Assembly: GCF_020387415.1 (NCBI RefSeq)
Contig: NZ_JAGWCB010000021.1
Coordinates: forward strand, 1-63,234
Direction: 5' to 3'
Source: Ideonella benzenivorans
GTDB taxonomy: Bacteria > Pseudomonadota > Gammaproteobacteria > Burkholderiales > Burkholderiaceae_C
Length of the DNA: 63,234 nucleotides
This document shows, piece after piece, positions 16,847 to 24,452 of the stretch; position 1 is the first letter of the stretch, and every line of letters begins with the position of its first letter. The position numbers were made by a program, and so were the translations under genes. The notes under the pieces were generated by a model. The model did not search any database. It saw only the letters and a program-made list of their open reading frames with translations, and had not been told where the DNA came from.

Positions 16847-17299
16847 CTACACGCGCATCTGCTTGATGGCGTTGGTCACCACGCCCCAGATTTCGACGGT
16901 TTGACCCTCTCGGGGCACGATATCAGGGTAGGTCGGGTTGGCCGCCTGGAGCTTGATGTTTGAGCCCCGGCGCCAGAGGCGTTTGACGGTGAAGTCGTTG
17001 TCGACCACGGCGACAACGATGTGGCCATGGACTGGCTTGATAGCACGGTCAACGAGGACGACGTCGCCATCGTCGATGCCTGCCTCTCGCATCGACGCCC
17101 CCCGCACCCGCATCAGATAGGTGCTGAGCGGGTGTTTGATGAGGACCTCATTGAGGTCGACGGGTTTCGCCGCGTGGTCCTCCGCCGGCGATGGAAATCC
17201 GGCAGCGATGGTCGCAGCGATGGCCAGCACCGGAGTGCAGCCTAGCTTGAGCTGGGCTGGCTGGCCGGGGGAGAGGTTCGCTGACTCACAACTGTACAT
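16847..17299 (-). CDS. umuD: UmuD-like LexA/S24 self-cleaving mutagenesis protein
   Basis: The ATG at 17299 gives 150 aa. AAGFPSPAEDH holds the predicted A33-G34 autocleavage site; RGASMREAGIDDGD carries the nucleophile Ser69; VDNDFTVKRL carries the general-base Lys106. There is no LexA DNA-binding domain. After RecA-stimulated cleavage UmuD' partners UmuC as Pol V. The start lies within the LexA box (17292-17307), so either the transcript is nearly leaderless or translation begins further in, for example at the in-frame GTG in TPVLAIAA. First gene of the five-gene SOS operon. Confidence 0.87.
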   Translation of the reverse strand: MYSCESANLSPGQPAQLKLGCTPVLAIAATIAAGFPSPAEDHAAKPVDLNEVLIKHPLSTYLMRVRGASMREAGIDDGDVVLVDRAIKPVHGHIVVAVVDNDFTVKRLWRRGSNIKLQAANPTYPDIVPREGQTVEIWGVVTNAIKQMRV

Positions 17300-17307
17300 A
17301 AACACAG
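17292..17307. promoter_or_regulatory. LexA (SOS) box of the umuD operon
   Basis: CTGTACATAAACACAG matches the CTGT-N8-ACAG LexA operator exactly. It lies at the 5' edge of umuD and predicts DNA-damage induction of umuD, the ppGpp hydrolase, the DUF gene, umuC and the HNH gene. Confidence 0.85.
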
Positions 17308-17440
17308 TATATGCCTGCGCTCTTTGGCGCCGGCAGCTCTCGCTGGTGTCGCGCCATCACAGCTAGGCCAATGATTCCCAGCCAAGCCTCGAGTTGCAGT
17401 GTCTGGACACCACCTATGTGGCCACAGATACCATTGATTC

Positions 17441-18541
17441 ATGCTGCATGCCCCCTACTTCCCATACCGCGCCATCAAGAATCGGCCCTACTTTGACGCC
17501 TTCATGGCGCTTCCGAAGGAGGACCGTGGCTGGGATGCGCTGGTGCAGATGGCGCTGTTTCGCACGCTCGACTCGTTCGGCAGAGAGCACAAGAAGGAGC
17601 AGCGGCCAACCACGTGCGCCATGAACGAGGCATGGCTCAGCGACACCGTCGCACGCTTCTTTGACGGTGGCCAGGTGGTGTTCCATATCGAGCCCAGATT
17701 GAAGGAGGCCTTCCAGGCCTCCGACCTCGGCGATGCAACCGCCGAGGACCTCAAATTCCCCTTCGATGTGTTCTATGTGCACCTGGGGGCCGACCTAGGC
17801 ATGACCTTCAACGCCGGGGCCGCGCGACTCGAAGGTGTCTTTATCAACCGGAGCCAAGAGGGCCAGGTGGTGATGACTCTCGCTGGAGAACTCGTCGACG
17901 AGCCGTCCCATTGGGGGGAGCGCGGCCTCGAGTCGTTTACGTTCCACTTCGCCAAGGAGGACCTCGACAAGCCACTACTCTTGGCGGCTCGGGCTCACCT
18001 GGAGAAGAAGTCGCAGGACCCGAACGACATCCCTGAACTGGCCGACCTCACTGGGTTTGCAGAAGCCGAGCGCAACGACATCTTGGAGACCTGGAAGTCG
18101 CACGACGAAGAGCGAAGGATGCATGCCGCCAACGTTGACGTCGTGCTTGAGTGCGTACGGATCGCCGCCAACGCACTCCTGTACGTGTCGCAGTACCCGG
18201 AGGATATGGCCAGCGACTATCAGGACGGCTTTCCGGCCGGCTTCAGGGAGAAGATTGAGCGCAGCGACGGCAAGACGCGCGAGCGCACCCTCTCCAAGGC
18301 GCGTAGCGCTGGCTACACGCTTATCAAGCGTGTTGGTCAGGTGTTCGAGCGCGCGGAATCTGCCGAAGGCGGCGAAACCCCGTCACCTCATCTGCGGCGC
18401 GCTCATTGGAGGCGTCAGGCCCACGGACCACGCGGGTCACTCCGCAAGCTAATCTGGATTCGGGCTGTGCGGGTGCTCGGCGGCACTCACCGCGAGCGAC
18501 CCTATCTCATTGTCGACGGTGCTGTTTCCACCGCAGCCTGA
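17441..18541 (+). CDS. Hypothetical protein, possibly related to AcrVA2-type anti-CRISPR
   Basis: A 366-aa protein starting MLHAPYFPYRAIKNRPYFDA. A central FPFDVFYVHLGADLGMTF and a C-terminal HWRRQAHGPRGSLRKLIWIR are the most conserved-looking parts. The 'HWRRQ.YGP...R.LIWI' ending and the 'Y(D)xFYVHFG' centre recall plasmid and phage proteins annotated as AcrVA2 homologues, which lower Cas12a mRNA translation; I recall this from memory only. The gene stands alone, divergent from umuD and convergent with the recombinase. Function remains unproven. Confidence 0.45.
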   Translation: MLHAPYFPYRAIKNRPYFDAFMALPKEDRGWDALVQMALFRTLDSFGREHKKEQRPTTCAMNEAWLSDTVARFFDGGQVVFHIEPRLKEAFQASDLGDATAEDLKFPFDVFYVHLGADLGMTFNAGAARLEGVFINRSQEGQVVMTLAGELVDEPSHWGERGLESFTFHFAKEDLDKPLLLAARAHLEKKSQDPNDIPELADLTGFAEAERNDILETWKSHDEERRMHAANVDVVLECVRIAANALLYVSQYPEDMASDYQDGFPAGFREKIERSDGKTRERTLSKARSAGYTLIKRVGQVFERAESAEGGETPSPHLRRAHWRRQAHGPRGSLRKLIWIRAVRVLGGTHRERPYLIVDGAVSTAA

Positions 18542-18580
18542 TGCCGCCGGCTCATCAGGTACTCGAGAACCGCAATGGAC

Positions 18581-19582
18581 TCAGACGACGTCGACCGGCG
18601 CCGGAAGCACGCGCTGGTACCGCGCCATCACTGCCGGGTCCGTGACACCCAGCCACCGGGCGACTTCACCTGGCGCCTTCCCCCGCCGCAGCTGCCGCAG
18701 CGCGAAGGTGTGACGCAGCCGGAAACTTCCGCCATCGACGTCGTCAACACCGGCGGCCTGCAGGACCTCCTTGGTGGCGTTGTACTGGGAGACCCGACTC
18801 CAGGGCTTGCCGGTGCGCGTAGACGGGAAGAGCGCCTGGCCATTGATACCCTGCTCCGAGCGCAGCTGCAGCCAATAGGCGAGGAGCTGGCCAGCCCAGG
18901 GCGCCAACGGAGTCTCGCGAGCCGGAGCCGCGGCATGACCGCGGACGCGCAACTTCCACGGCATAGATTTTGTTCGGCCACCATCGACGACTACATCCTC
19001 GAGTTCTAGTGTCCGGACTTCACCGGGCGTGACGCCGGCACCGAGAATGAGGGCGACTGCCGCACGGTTTCGGACGTCTTGCCAGGCCTGACCACCCGCG
19101 CTGCGGCCGGGGCGCACAGCTGAAAGGAAGGTCACCAGGCGCTTGGCCTCTCCGGCGGGCAGGAAGGCCGGCAGAGGGTCCTTCTCCGCGGCGTTGGCGT
19201 AGCGGTACTCCGGACGCTGCTCGAGCAGTTGCGTGGCCGCGTGGTTCGGATGCGTTCCGAGGCTACGCGACCGGTTGGCCAGCACGCGGTCGACCAGGCG
19301 CAGGAACCTCCAGGCGTGCCTGGCTGAGATGTTGTCGCGGCCGCCGCGAGAGCTCAGGAAGCGCTCCAGGTCCATCGGTTCCAGTGCATCAAGGGCAACT
19401 CCCTCGCCAATGCACCAGGCGCTCCATGCCGACCACATCGCTTCATAGACCGTGACTGACGAGGCCTGCCGCAGGCGCCCTGCCCTTTGCTCGCCCTTGA
19501 GCCAGCTGGTCCACGACTCCGCAAACACCGAGGGACTCGACGCAGGAGTTGAGAGTTCGGCGAAAAGGTCGAGGGTGGCCAT
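18581..19582 (-). CDS. Divergent tyrosine recombinase
   Basis: A 333-aa protein. The N-terminal SAM-like core-binding domain (residues about 15-120) and the C-terminal catalytic fold are recognisable. Box I reads LGAGVTPGEVRTLELEDV (shortened), where the usual catalytic Arg position (G-L-R) holds Thr. Box II reads SFRLRHTFALRQL, with Phe where the usual H of HxLRHT stands. Box III reads WLGVTDPAVMARYQR, where the His/Trp position is Val but Tyr is kept. Plasmid resolvase/dif-like functions fit the location. A perfect inverted repeat lies directly upstream and could be its binding site. Confidence 0.75.
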   Translation of the reverse strand: MATLDLFAELSTPASSPSVFAESWTSWLKGEQRAGRLRQASSVTVYEAMWSAWSAWCIGEGVALDALEPMDLERFLSSRGGRDNISARHAWRFLRLVDRVLANRSRSLGTHPNHAATQLLEQRPEYRYANAAEKDPLPAFLPAGEAKRLVTFLSAVRPGRSAGGQAWQDVRNRAAVALILGAGVTPGEVRTLELEDVVVDGGRTKSMPWKLRVRGHAAAPARETPLAPWAGQLLAYWLQLRSEQGINGQALFPSTRTGKPWSRVSQYNATKEVLQAAGVDDVDGGSFRLRHTFALRQLRRGKAPGEVARWLGVTDPAVMARYQRVLPAPVDVV

Positions 19583-19584
19583 TC

Positions 19585-19706
19585 GAAAATGAATTAACGC
19601 CGTTGCCGTTTCATTCTAGAGCCCTGCCGCCCACAGTTGCATCGGCATCCAACAAAGCTATGCAACCACGCATTGAAAAAACCGGCTTTGCCGTTAATTC
19701 ATTTTC
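19585..19706. repeat. 15-bp perfect inverted repeat pair upstream of the recombinase
   Basis: GAAAATGAATTAACG at 19585-19599 and its exact complement CGTTAATTCATTTTC at 19692-19706 lie about 92 bp apart in the otherwise gene-free 19583-19781 gap. The left arm is 2 bp from the recombinase start codon. They may be recombination core sites, operators, or ends of a small element. Confidence 0.75.
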
Positions 19707-19781
19707 AAGAAGTCGATGAACGCATGGGCCTCATCAAGCCCGCCGGCGAGCCCGGCGCCATGGCACCGCACCTAGGCTCGT

Positions 19782-20606
19782 TCAGTCGCGATGGCTCAAA
19801 TTTGCGAAGTCCCAAAGGTCTGTGAGCTTGGCCTCTTGCCAAGAGAACTCGTTGCCCGGGACGACGGCGCTCTCGTCTTGGTCCACTTCAACACCTTCGC
19901 ACGCATCAAGCTCAGCCAAAAATTTGGCGAATGCGTTGTTGATGTCCTTGCGGCCTTCAATGTCGCCATTCCAGACGTCCTCGTCGACGACAAAGAACAC
20001 GACGACGTGGTAGGCCTGCTCTGCACCGAGCTCTTCTTCTTTCTCGACGATGCCAACGCGCACCTCGGCGATTTCATCAACCAGGTCGTCAAGTGCATCC
20101 TCGAGGGCATCGCGTACCGTCCGGACACGGTCGCAAAACTCGTTTGGCCACGAGGGCCGTCCTGCTCTCAAGGAATACCATGCGAGCACCTTCTGAGATG
20201 CGTTGGCAGAGAGCTGACGCCCCTCGTCTGGGCCTTGTGCTACCAGCAGCTCGCGCGGTACGACGTAACGGTCGGCGATGGCATGTGCAGACAGCACAAG
20301 GTCCTGGTGTGTCTCTCGATTTGGCCTGAAATCCAGGTATCGAGTTGACTGAAGGTCCCGTCGACCTCTGCGAGGCTTCCCAGCATGAGGTCTGCAATGG
20401 AGCACCTCCACGAGAGGCTCAGCCTCTTGCTTGGCAGCGACAACATCGCAGGTCTGTGAGACCACCACCAGCCAGTCGGCTTCGGCGACCTGTGTCGGCT
20501 GCTGTCCAGGCCGCGTCAGGTGAGGAGCGAGCGCGGGCAGCATGTCAGCCGGCACCACGGAGCCGGTCTTCCACCCACGCTGAGCAACCTCGTCACCAAA
20601 CGCCAA
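19782..20606 (-). CDS. Third gene of the TIGR04255-type operon, unknown function
   Basis: A 274-aa acidic protein. DWLVVVSQTCDVVAAKQEAE is the most distinctive stretch; 'SQTCD' proteins recur as uncharacterised partners in plasmid and phage-defence-like loci. A His follows in VEVLHCRPHAG, so a Cys/His metal site is possible. The middle (VRDALEDALDDLVDEIAEVRV) is helical. It starts 9 nt after the HTH gene. No catalytic assignment can be made. Confidence 0.6.
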   Translation of the reverse strand: MAFGDEVAQRGWKTGSVVPADMLPALAPHLTRPGQQPTQVAEADWLVVVSQTCDVVAAKQEAEPLVEVLHCRPHAGKPRRGRRDLQSTRYLDFRPNRETHQDLVLSAHAIADRYVVPRELLVAQGPDEGRQLSANASQKVLAWYSLRAGRPSWPNEFCDRVRTVRDALEDALDDLVDEIAEVRVGIVEKEEELGAEQAYHVVVFFVVDEDVWNGDIEGRKDINNAFAKFLAELDACEGVEVDQDESAVVPGNEFSWQEAKLTDLWDFANLSHRD

Positions 20607-20615
20607 GGCCTGACC

Positions 20616-21437
20616 TCACTCATCCGACGGAAGCGAGCGCACCGATAGGCGCCGTGTGAAGCCGGCCTCACGAAGACGCTGGCTGCGCGATTTCGGGCGC
20701 TCTTGCAGCTTGCCGACGAGCTCGTCGAATGCAGCAATCACACCGACGTCATCGATAACGTCGGCAGACAGCAAAGCGAATACAGAGGCACCAGCTGCCA
20801 GCGGTTCCTTGGCGACAGAACTGAGCGGCGCGGACGAGCGGGCCGCCCACTCCTTCGCGATGCGCTCGACAGTCGCCAGGCGCGCGCGACTGGCTTCCTG
20901 AAGCTTGATGTCGTTGGCCGCATCGAGCCATTTGTAGAGCTGAGGACGCGTGATACCGAGCACCGCGGCCAAATCTTGGATGGTGAAGCCGAATGCTGCC
21001 TGAAGCGACGAGAGCCGTTCGACTCTCCAGCGGGCCGCCGCTGTTGTTTGCCGAGGTGCTACCGACGCTGCCTTCTTGAGGGCCTCCTTCGCTTGGCTGG
21101 TCCAGCGGCTCCAGCTGTTGTCGGCCTGGTGTTCATCGAGGTCGACAATCAACTCCGGTGCCGTCGTCGGCCACGACGCGTTCAACACGACAACCTTAGT
21201 GCCAGCTGTAAGAGGAGCCTTGAGCACTCGCCCCGGCACTCCGGCACCTACGAGGTTGGAATGAGTGCCAGACAAGGTTGTGGAGGAGTAGTTGAACTGC
21301 ACCATGAACGGCTCATGGTTCTCCACCACATCCTCAATGCTGTCTGCCGCTTTGATGATGTCGCAAGGCCGACGCTGCAGCAGTGCGGCGTGCCTCGCCG
21401 TGTAGTGGCGACCTTGGATTGTGTTGCTCACATCCAT
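20616..21437 (-). CDS. HTH-containing protein, second gene of the TIGR04255-type operon
   Basis: A 273-aa protein. Residues about 145-175 form a helix-turn-helix (AAFGFTIQDLAAVLGITRPQ then LYKWLDAAN), a DNA-binding unit. The N-terminal 90 residues are a beta-rich region (FMVQFNYSSTTLSGTHSNLV). It overlaps the upstream gene by 10 nt. It may bind the 27-bp palindrome in front of the operon and autoregulate; that link is inferred. Confidence 0.65.
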   Translation of the reverse strand: MDVSNTIQGRHYTARHAALLQRRPCDIIKAADSIEDVVENHEPFMVQFNYSSTTLSGTHSNLVGAGVPGRVLKAPLTAGTKVVVLNASWPTTAPELIVDLDEHQADNSWSRWTSQAKEALKKAASVAPRQTTAAARWRVERLSSLQAAFGFTIQDLAAVLGITRPQLYKWLDAANDIKLQEASRARLATVERIAKEWAARSSAPLSSVAKEPLAAGASVFALLSADVIDDVGVIAAFDELVGKLQERPKSRSQRLREAGFTRRLSVRSLPSDE

Positions 21438-22210
21438 TCCCGTTTTGCTAGGTCGGACAGTGCTGACTTGAACGTTTTCGACGTGAGCTTCTGCATCTCT
21501 GTGTACGCACCAAGCAGCTCACCAGCGTCAAATACCTTGCCGATGTCCTTGAGGCAGTCAGTATCCACGAATCCAATCGTCGCCTCATCCCTGAGGCGCT
21601 TCTCCGCGTCCAGCATGACCACTGGCTTGTTGAGCGGCAGCGCATTGAAGTCCGGCGGCAACAGGAGCCCTCGCGGTGTCGGCGCAGCAGCACGCAGATT
21701 GACTAGGCTACCGTCGAACTGAAAAGCCGACGCCCACATCGAGCCATTCGCGCGCCCGCCTTCTGGGGTGATGCCCTGCAGGGCCGGCGCTAGGTAGTCT
21801 GCCGGCGAGCGTCCTTCAGCAGGCACAATGAGGTCGACATACCGCAGGCCGGCACGCTCGACGAACGCCCCGAGATTCGCGCCCTGGATTGCATCGAGGA
21901 CCTCAGCCCAGCGGCCGAGGAAGTCGCTCGACTGGACGTAGCTCGTGGCGTGCAAGGAGATGGAGCGCGTCCCCAGCTGTACTCCATGTTTCTGGTCGAC
22001 CGACATCAGTTGCCAGAGGGGCTGGGCCGATGTCTTTGCACCGTCGATGACGAGCTCATTGGCCTCGATGGTGCGCGGGAAGGCACTCCGCAGCCTGTCC
22101 TGCAGACCGGGAACCTTTGCCGCCATCGAGTAGTAGGGAGAGATGACCAGCTCTGCAACGACATATGCAAGCGGTGGCCTCCGCCACGTGCCGAGCGCGG
22201 TGTTGGTCAT
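21428..22210 (-). CDS. TIGR04255-family protein
   Basis: The ATG at 22210 (MTNTALGTWRRPPLAYVVAE) follows a GGAAAG ribosome-binding site, giving 260 aa; the longer frame to 22429 is rejected. The N-terminal 'RPPLxxVVxELxxxPxxxM' and the internal FVERAGLRYVDLIVP match the sporadically distributed TIGR04255 family, which has no known activity. It is first in a tightly coupled three-gene operon. Patchy distribution plus an HTH partner is typical of defence or toxin-antitoxin-like modules, which is inference. Confidence 0.7.
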   Translation of the reverse strand: MTNTALGTWRRPPLAYVVAELVISPYYSMAAKVPGLQDRLRSAFPRTIEANELVIDGAKTSAQPLWQLMSVDQKHGVQLGTRSISLHATSYVQSSDFLGRWAEVLDAIQGANLGAFVERAGLRYVDLIVPAEGRSPADYLAPALQGITPEGGRANGSMWASAFQFDGSLVNLRAAAPTPRGLLLPPDFNALPLNKPVVMLDAEKRLRDEATIGFVDTDCLKDIGKVFDAGELLGAYTEMQKLTSKTFKSALSDLAKREWM

Positions 22211-22352
22211 GATCTTTCCTTCCGGGTAGCAGTTGCCAGGGAGCGCTCTTCTGCGGAGCGACTGCAAGTAGTTTACAGAGTAGTTGACAGGCTCGGGCGC
22301 GGATTTGTTCCCTAATTCGTTAAGAAAACACCTCTGTGCCAGCCCGCCCACT

Positions 22353-22379
22353 CCGCATGTCCATAGTATGGACATGCGG
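22353..22379. promoter_or_regulatory. 27-bp perfect palindrome (operator)
   Basis: Arms CCGCATGTCCATA and TATGGACATGCGG flank a single G at 22366. It lies about 145 bp upstream of the TIGR04255 gene and 57 bp beyond the rep stop, so it probably controls the TIGR04255 operon. A homodimeric regulator with 13-bp half-sites is expected. Confidence 0.75.
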
Positions 22380-22435
22380 TGGGGATCTGCCTGAAACGGA
22401 GCACGCCGTGCAGGATGTCCCTGGGGCAACTCGCC

Positions 22436-23806
22436 TCAGCGCTCTCGAGACATCGCGAACTCAAGCAGCTCGGTGTCTGTCACCTCACCTGGCCACAGCA
22501 CCGTCGCCAGCCATCGGAAGAACGCACTGCTGGCTACCCGGCTCGAGACGCCATCGCGGCGCCAGGCCTTGGCTATCGGAGACGCAAGGTCGCCGAAGGC
22601 TTCAGCTTCGAAGCGCACAATGTGCTCAGCCTTTGCGGCCTGGTCGAATTCAGCAAACCGCTCCCTGGCTTGGGCAAGGCGGGCTGCATGCCACTCATCG
22701 CGTAGCTGCTGCAGTTTCTCCGACACGCTCGGGATTTGCGGGGCAGCGTCTGGCTCATCCTCGCCCTGGCCACCAGCGTATTGCTTCTTCAGGGCGTCCC
22801 GCATGTAGGCAATGGGCGACTGCAGCGGCGGAAGCGTAGTGCTCTTCTGGCGCTGCTCGACGTGCTCGACGGCGGCTCGCAGCACGCCCTCATCGGTCAC
22901 AGCGTAGAGGTCCTGCGCGTCCGGCCGCTTCATCCCAAGCGCAACAACGCGCTCGACCAGTTCAAGGTCGAAGACATTTTTCGCGCCCTCCTTCATCCCC
23001 TGGAGGGTCGCTTGCACCTTCGGAACCACGCGGAACTGCAGCTCTTCGACCTTGCGGCCGCGCCGGTGTTCGACGACCTCCATGCGGAAATCCTCGCTCA
23101 GTGCATCGAGTTCGGCCAGCGCCTTCTTGATGGTGTCCCGATGCAGGATACGGTAGTCGACAGTCGTGATGTCACTCCGGCCAGTCAGCACCGAGGCCCA
23201 CCAAATGATGTCTTCGCGCATCGTCAGGCGACCAGGGGACGTCAGGTAACGAGCACCGAGTTCATAGAGCACGGCCGCAGCGTAACTGCGCATCTGAGAG
23301 CTGATCTCAAGGAGCACGCGAGTGTATTGAGAGGGCTTGACGAGCTTTTCGCGGATGTCATCGTCGTACGACCAGGTGATGGTGCAGGGTTGACCCCGCC
23401 CAGGCTCGTCTATGTCGACTTTGCCGAGCAGCGAGCGAGAGGACCAGCGCTGCCCTTTGCCGACACTCGCGAACCACTCAATGGTCGTCGCCTGCATGTC
23501 GCGCAAATGCGACTTGAGGAGTGACGTGTTGTTCGAATTAAAGCGCGCGTCGTCGATGAGCTCGGAGAGCAGGATTGTGTACGTGGGTCGATCTACGCCC
23601 TGCTGCTGAGCGTGATACAGAAGCGCATTGAAGATGCGACGGGATAGCAACGTGAGCTTCCCTCGCTTGGGACGAATAGCGATGGCCTCGTTGGCCTTTG
23701 CGATGGACTGGTCGTCGCGTTCGCGACCCGATGGCTGCGCCGCCTTCGCTGCGTGAGGTCTCGTTTGATCCGAATGAGTGACTTGTGTTGCATCGCTGTC
23801 AGTCAT
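22436..23806 (-). CDS. Plasmid replication initiator (Rep_3/RepB-like)
   Basis: A 456-aa protein. Core segment TLLSRRIFNALLYHAQQQG ... YTILLSELIDDARFNSNN ... LLKSHLRDMQATTIEWFAS ... LLGKVDID matches the winged-helix Rep_3 initiators of Burkholderiales plasmids. A second winged helix follows (SSQMRSYAAAVLYELGARYL ... TMREDIIWWASVL). It would bind iterons and load the replication machinery. Upstream (23848-24346) are a palindrome, four TTGAAGA repeats and nine TTGGGGA-type repeats, consistent with oriV and autoregulation. It is divergent from parAB. Confidence 0.82.
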   Translation of the reverse strand: MTDSDATQVTHSDQTRPHAAKAAQPSGRERDDQSIAKANEAIAIRPKRGKLTLLSRRIFNALLYHAQQQGVDRPTYTILLSELIDDARFNSNNTSLLKSHLRDMQATTIEWFASVGKGQRWSSRSLLGKVDIDEPGRGQPCTITWSYDDDIREKLVKPSQYTRVLLEISSQMRSYAAAVLYELGARYLTSPGRLTMREDIIWWASVLTGRSDITTVDYRILHRDTIKKALAELDALSEDFRMEVVEHRRGRKVEELQFRVVPKVQATLQGMKEGAKNVFDLELVERVVALGMKRPDAQDLYAVTDEGVLRAAVEHVEQRQKSTTLPPLQSPIAYMRDALKKQYAGGQGEDEPDAAPQIPSVSEKLQQLRDEWHAARLAQARERFAEFDQAAKAEHIVRFEAEAFGDLASPIAKAWRRDGVSSRVASSAFFRWLATVLWPGEVTDTELLEFAMSRER

Positions 23807-23847
23807 GGCACCCTTTGCACAACGAGCGCTTCACCCGTGTTGCTCGT

Positions 23848-23871
23848 ATTGTGAATTGTTCATTTCACAAT
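23848..23871. promoter_or_regulatory. Palindrome upstream of rep
   Basis: ATTGTGAA and TTCACAAT are separated by 8 bp. The site lies 42 bp upstream of the rep start and is a likely rep operator. Confidence 0.6.
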
Positions 23872-23898
23872 GACCAGTGCGCTGGACAAGAACGCGCC

Positions 23899-23936
23899 TT
23901 GAAGATTTGAAGATTTAACACTTGAAGAATTGAAGA
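23899..23936. repeat. Four TTGAAGA direct repeats
   Basis: Copies start at 23899, 23907, 23922 and 23930 (spacing 8, 15, 8) in an AT-rich stretch between rep and parA. They may be iterons or part of an AT-rich unwinding element. Confidence 0.6.
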
Positions 23937-23994
23937 GTTGGTATCCGAAAAATCGTATTCGAATCAACGAGTTAGCATCACTTTTCCTTGTGGA

Positions 23995-24346
23995 TATGGG
24001 GATGTCGCGGAGAGTCTTTGGGGACCCTGGGTTGTGGATTTGGGGAACGCGCGCCGGGAAACGGAGAGTTTTTGGGGTTCTTTGTGAGTGGACTTGGGGA
24101 TGTGGTCAGCACAGTGCTCGATTCCTGCATCTGACAGTGCGCAGCACGCGAGATATCTTCAAAACTTGCGCACTGATGGGGTGGTCTGATGGCCCATTCC
24201 CCAAAAGCTCTCACATTGACGGGCAAGCATCGGTCACTGAGCGCGCCTGAATCCCCAATGGTTCTCCACTTCGACGCCCCCAAGGTCTCCGAATTTCGGC
24301 GATTAGACGTTTCCCAGTACACTCGTCGAAATTCATCGAATGGGGA
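23995..24346. repeat. Nine TTGGGGA-type repeats in the rep-parA gap (putative oriV iterons)
   Basis: Copies of (T/A)TGGGG(A/T) start at 23995, 24017, 24039, 24071, 24093, 24175 and 24339 on the plus strand, and at 24198 and 24252 inverted. The first six show 22-, 22-, 32-, 22- and 82-bp spacing; several sit about two helical turns apart. This is the most origin-like region of the plasmid. Confidence 0.65.
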
Positions 24347-24391
24347 TTTTGCTGTGAATGCGCCTGAGACCGCTGAAGAAGAGCGAGACGC

Positions 24392-24408
24392 TGGCAACCA
24401 GGTTGCCA
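24392..24408. repeat. parS-like palindrome, site 1
   Basis: TGGCAACCAGGTTGCCA, a perfect 17-bp palindrome just upstream of the preferred parA start. It is one of six near-identical sites around parAB. Confidence 0.75.
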
Positions 24409-24452
24409 CCACGCCCTCCGCGACGACCGAGCCTCGAGCCGGGGCCATTGAC

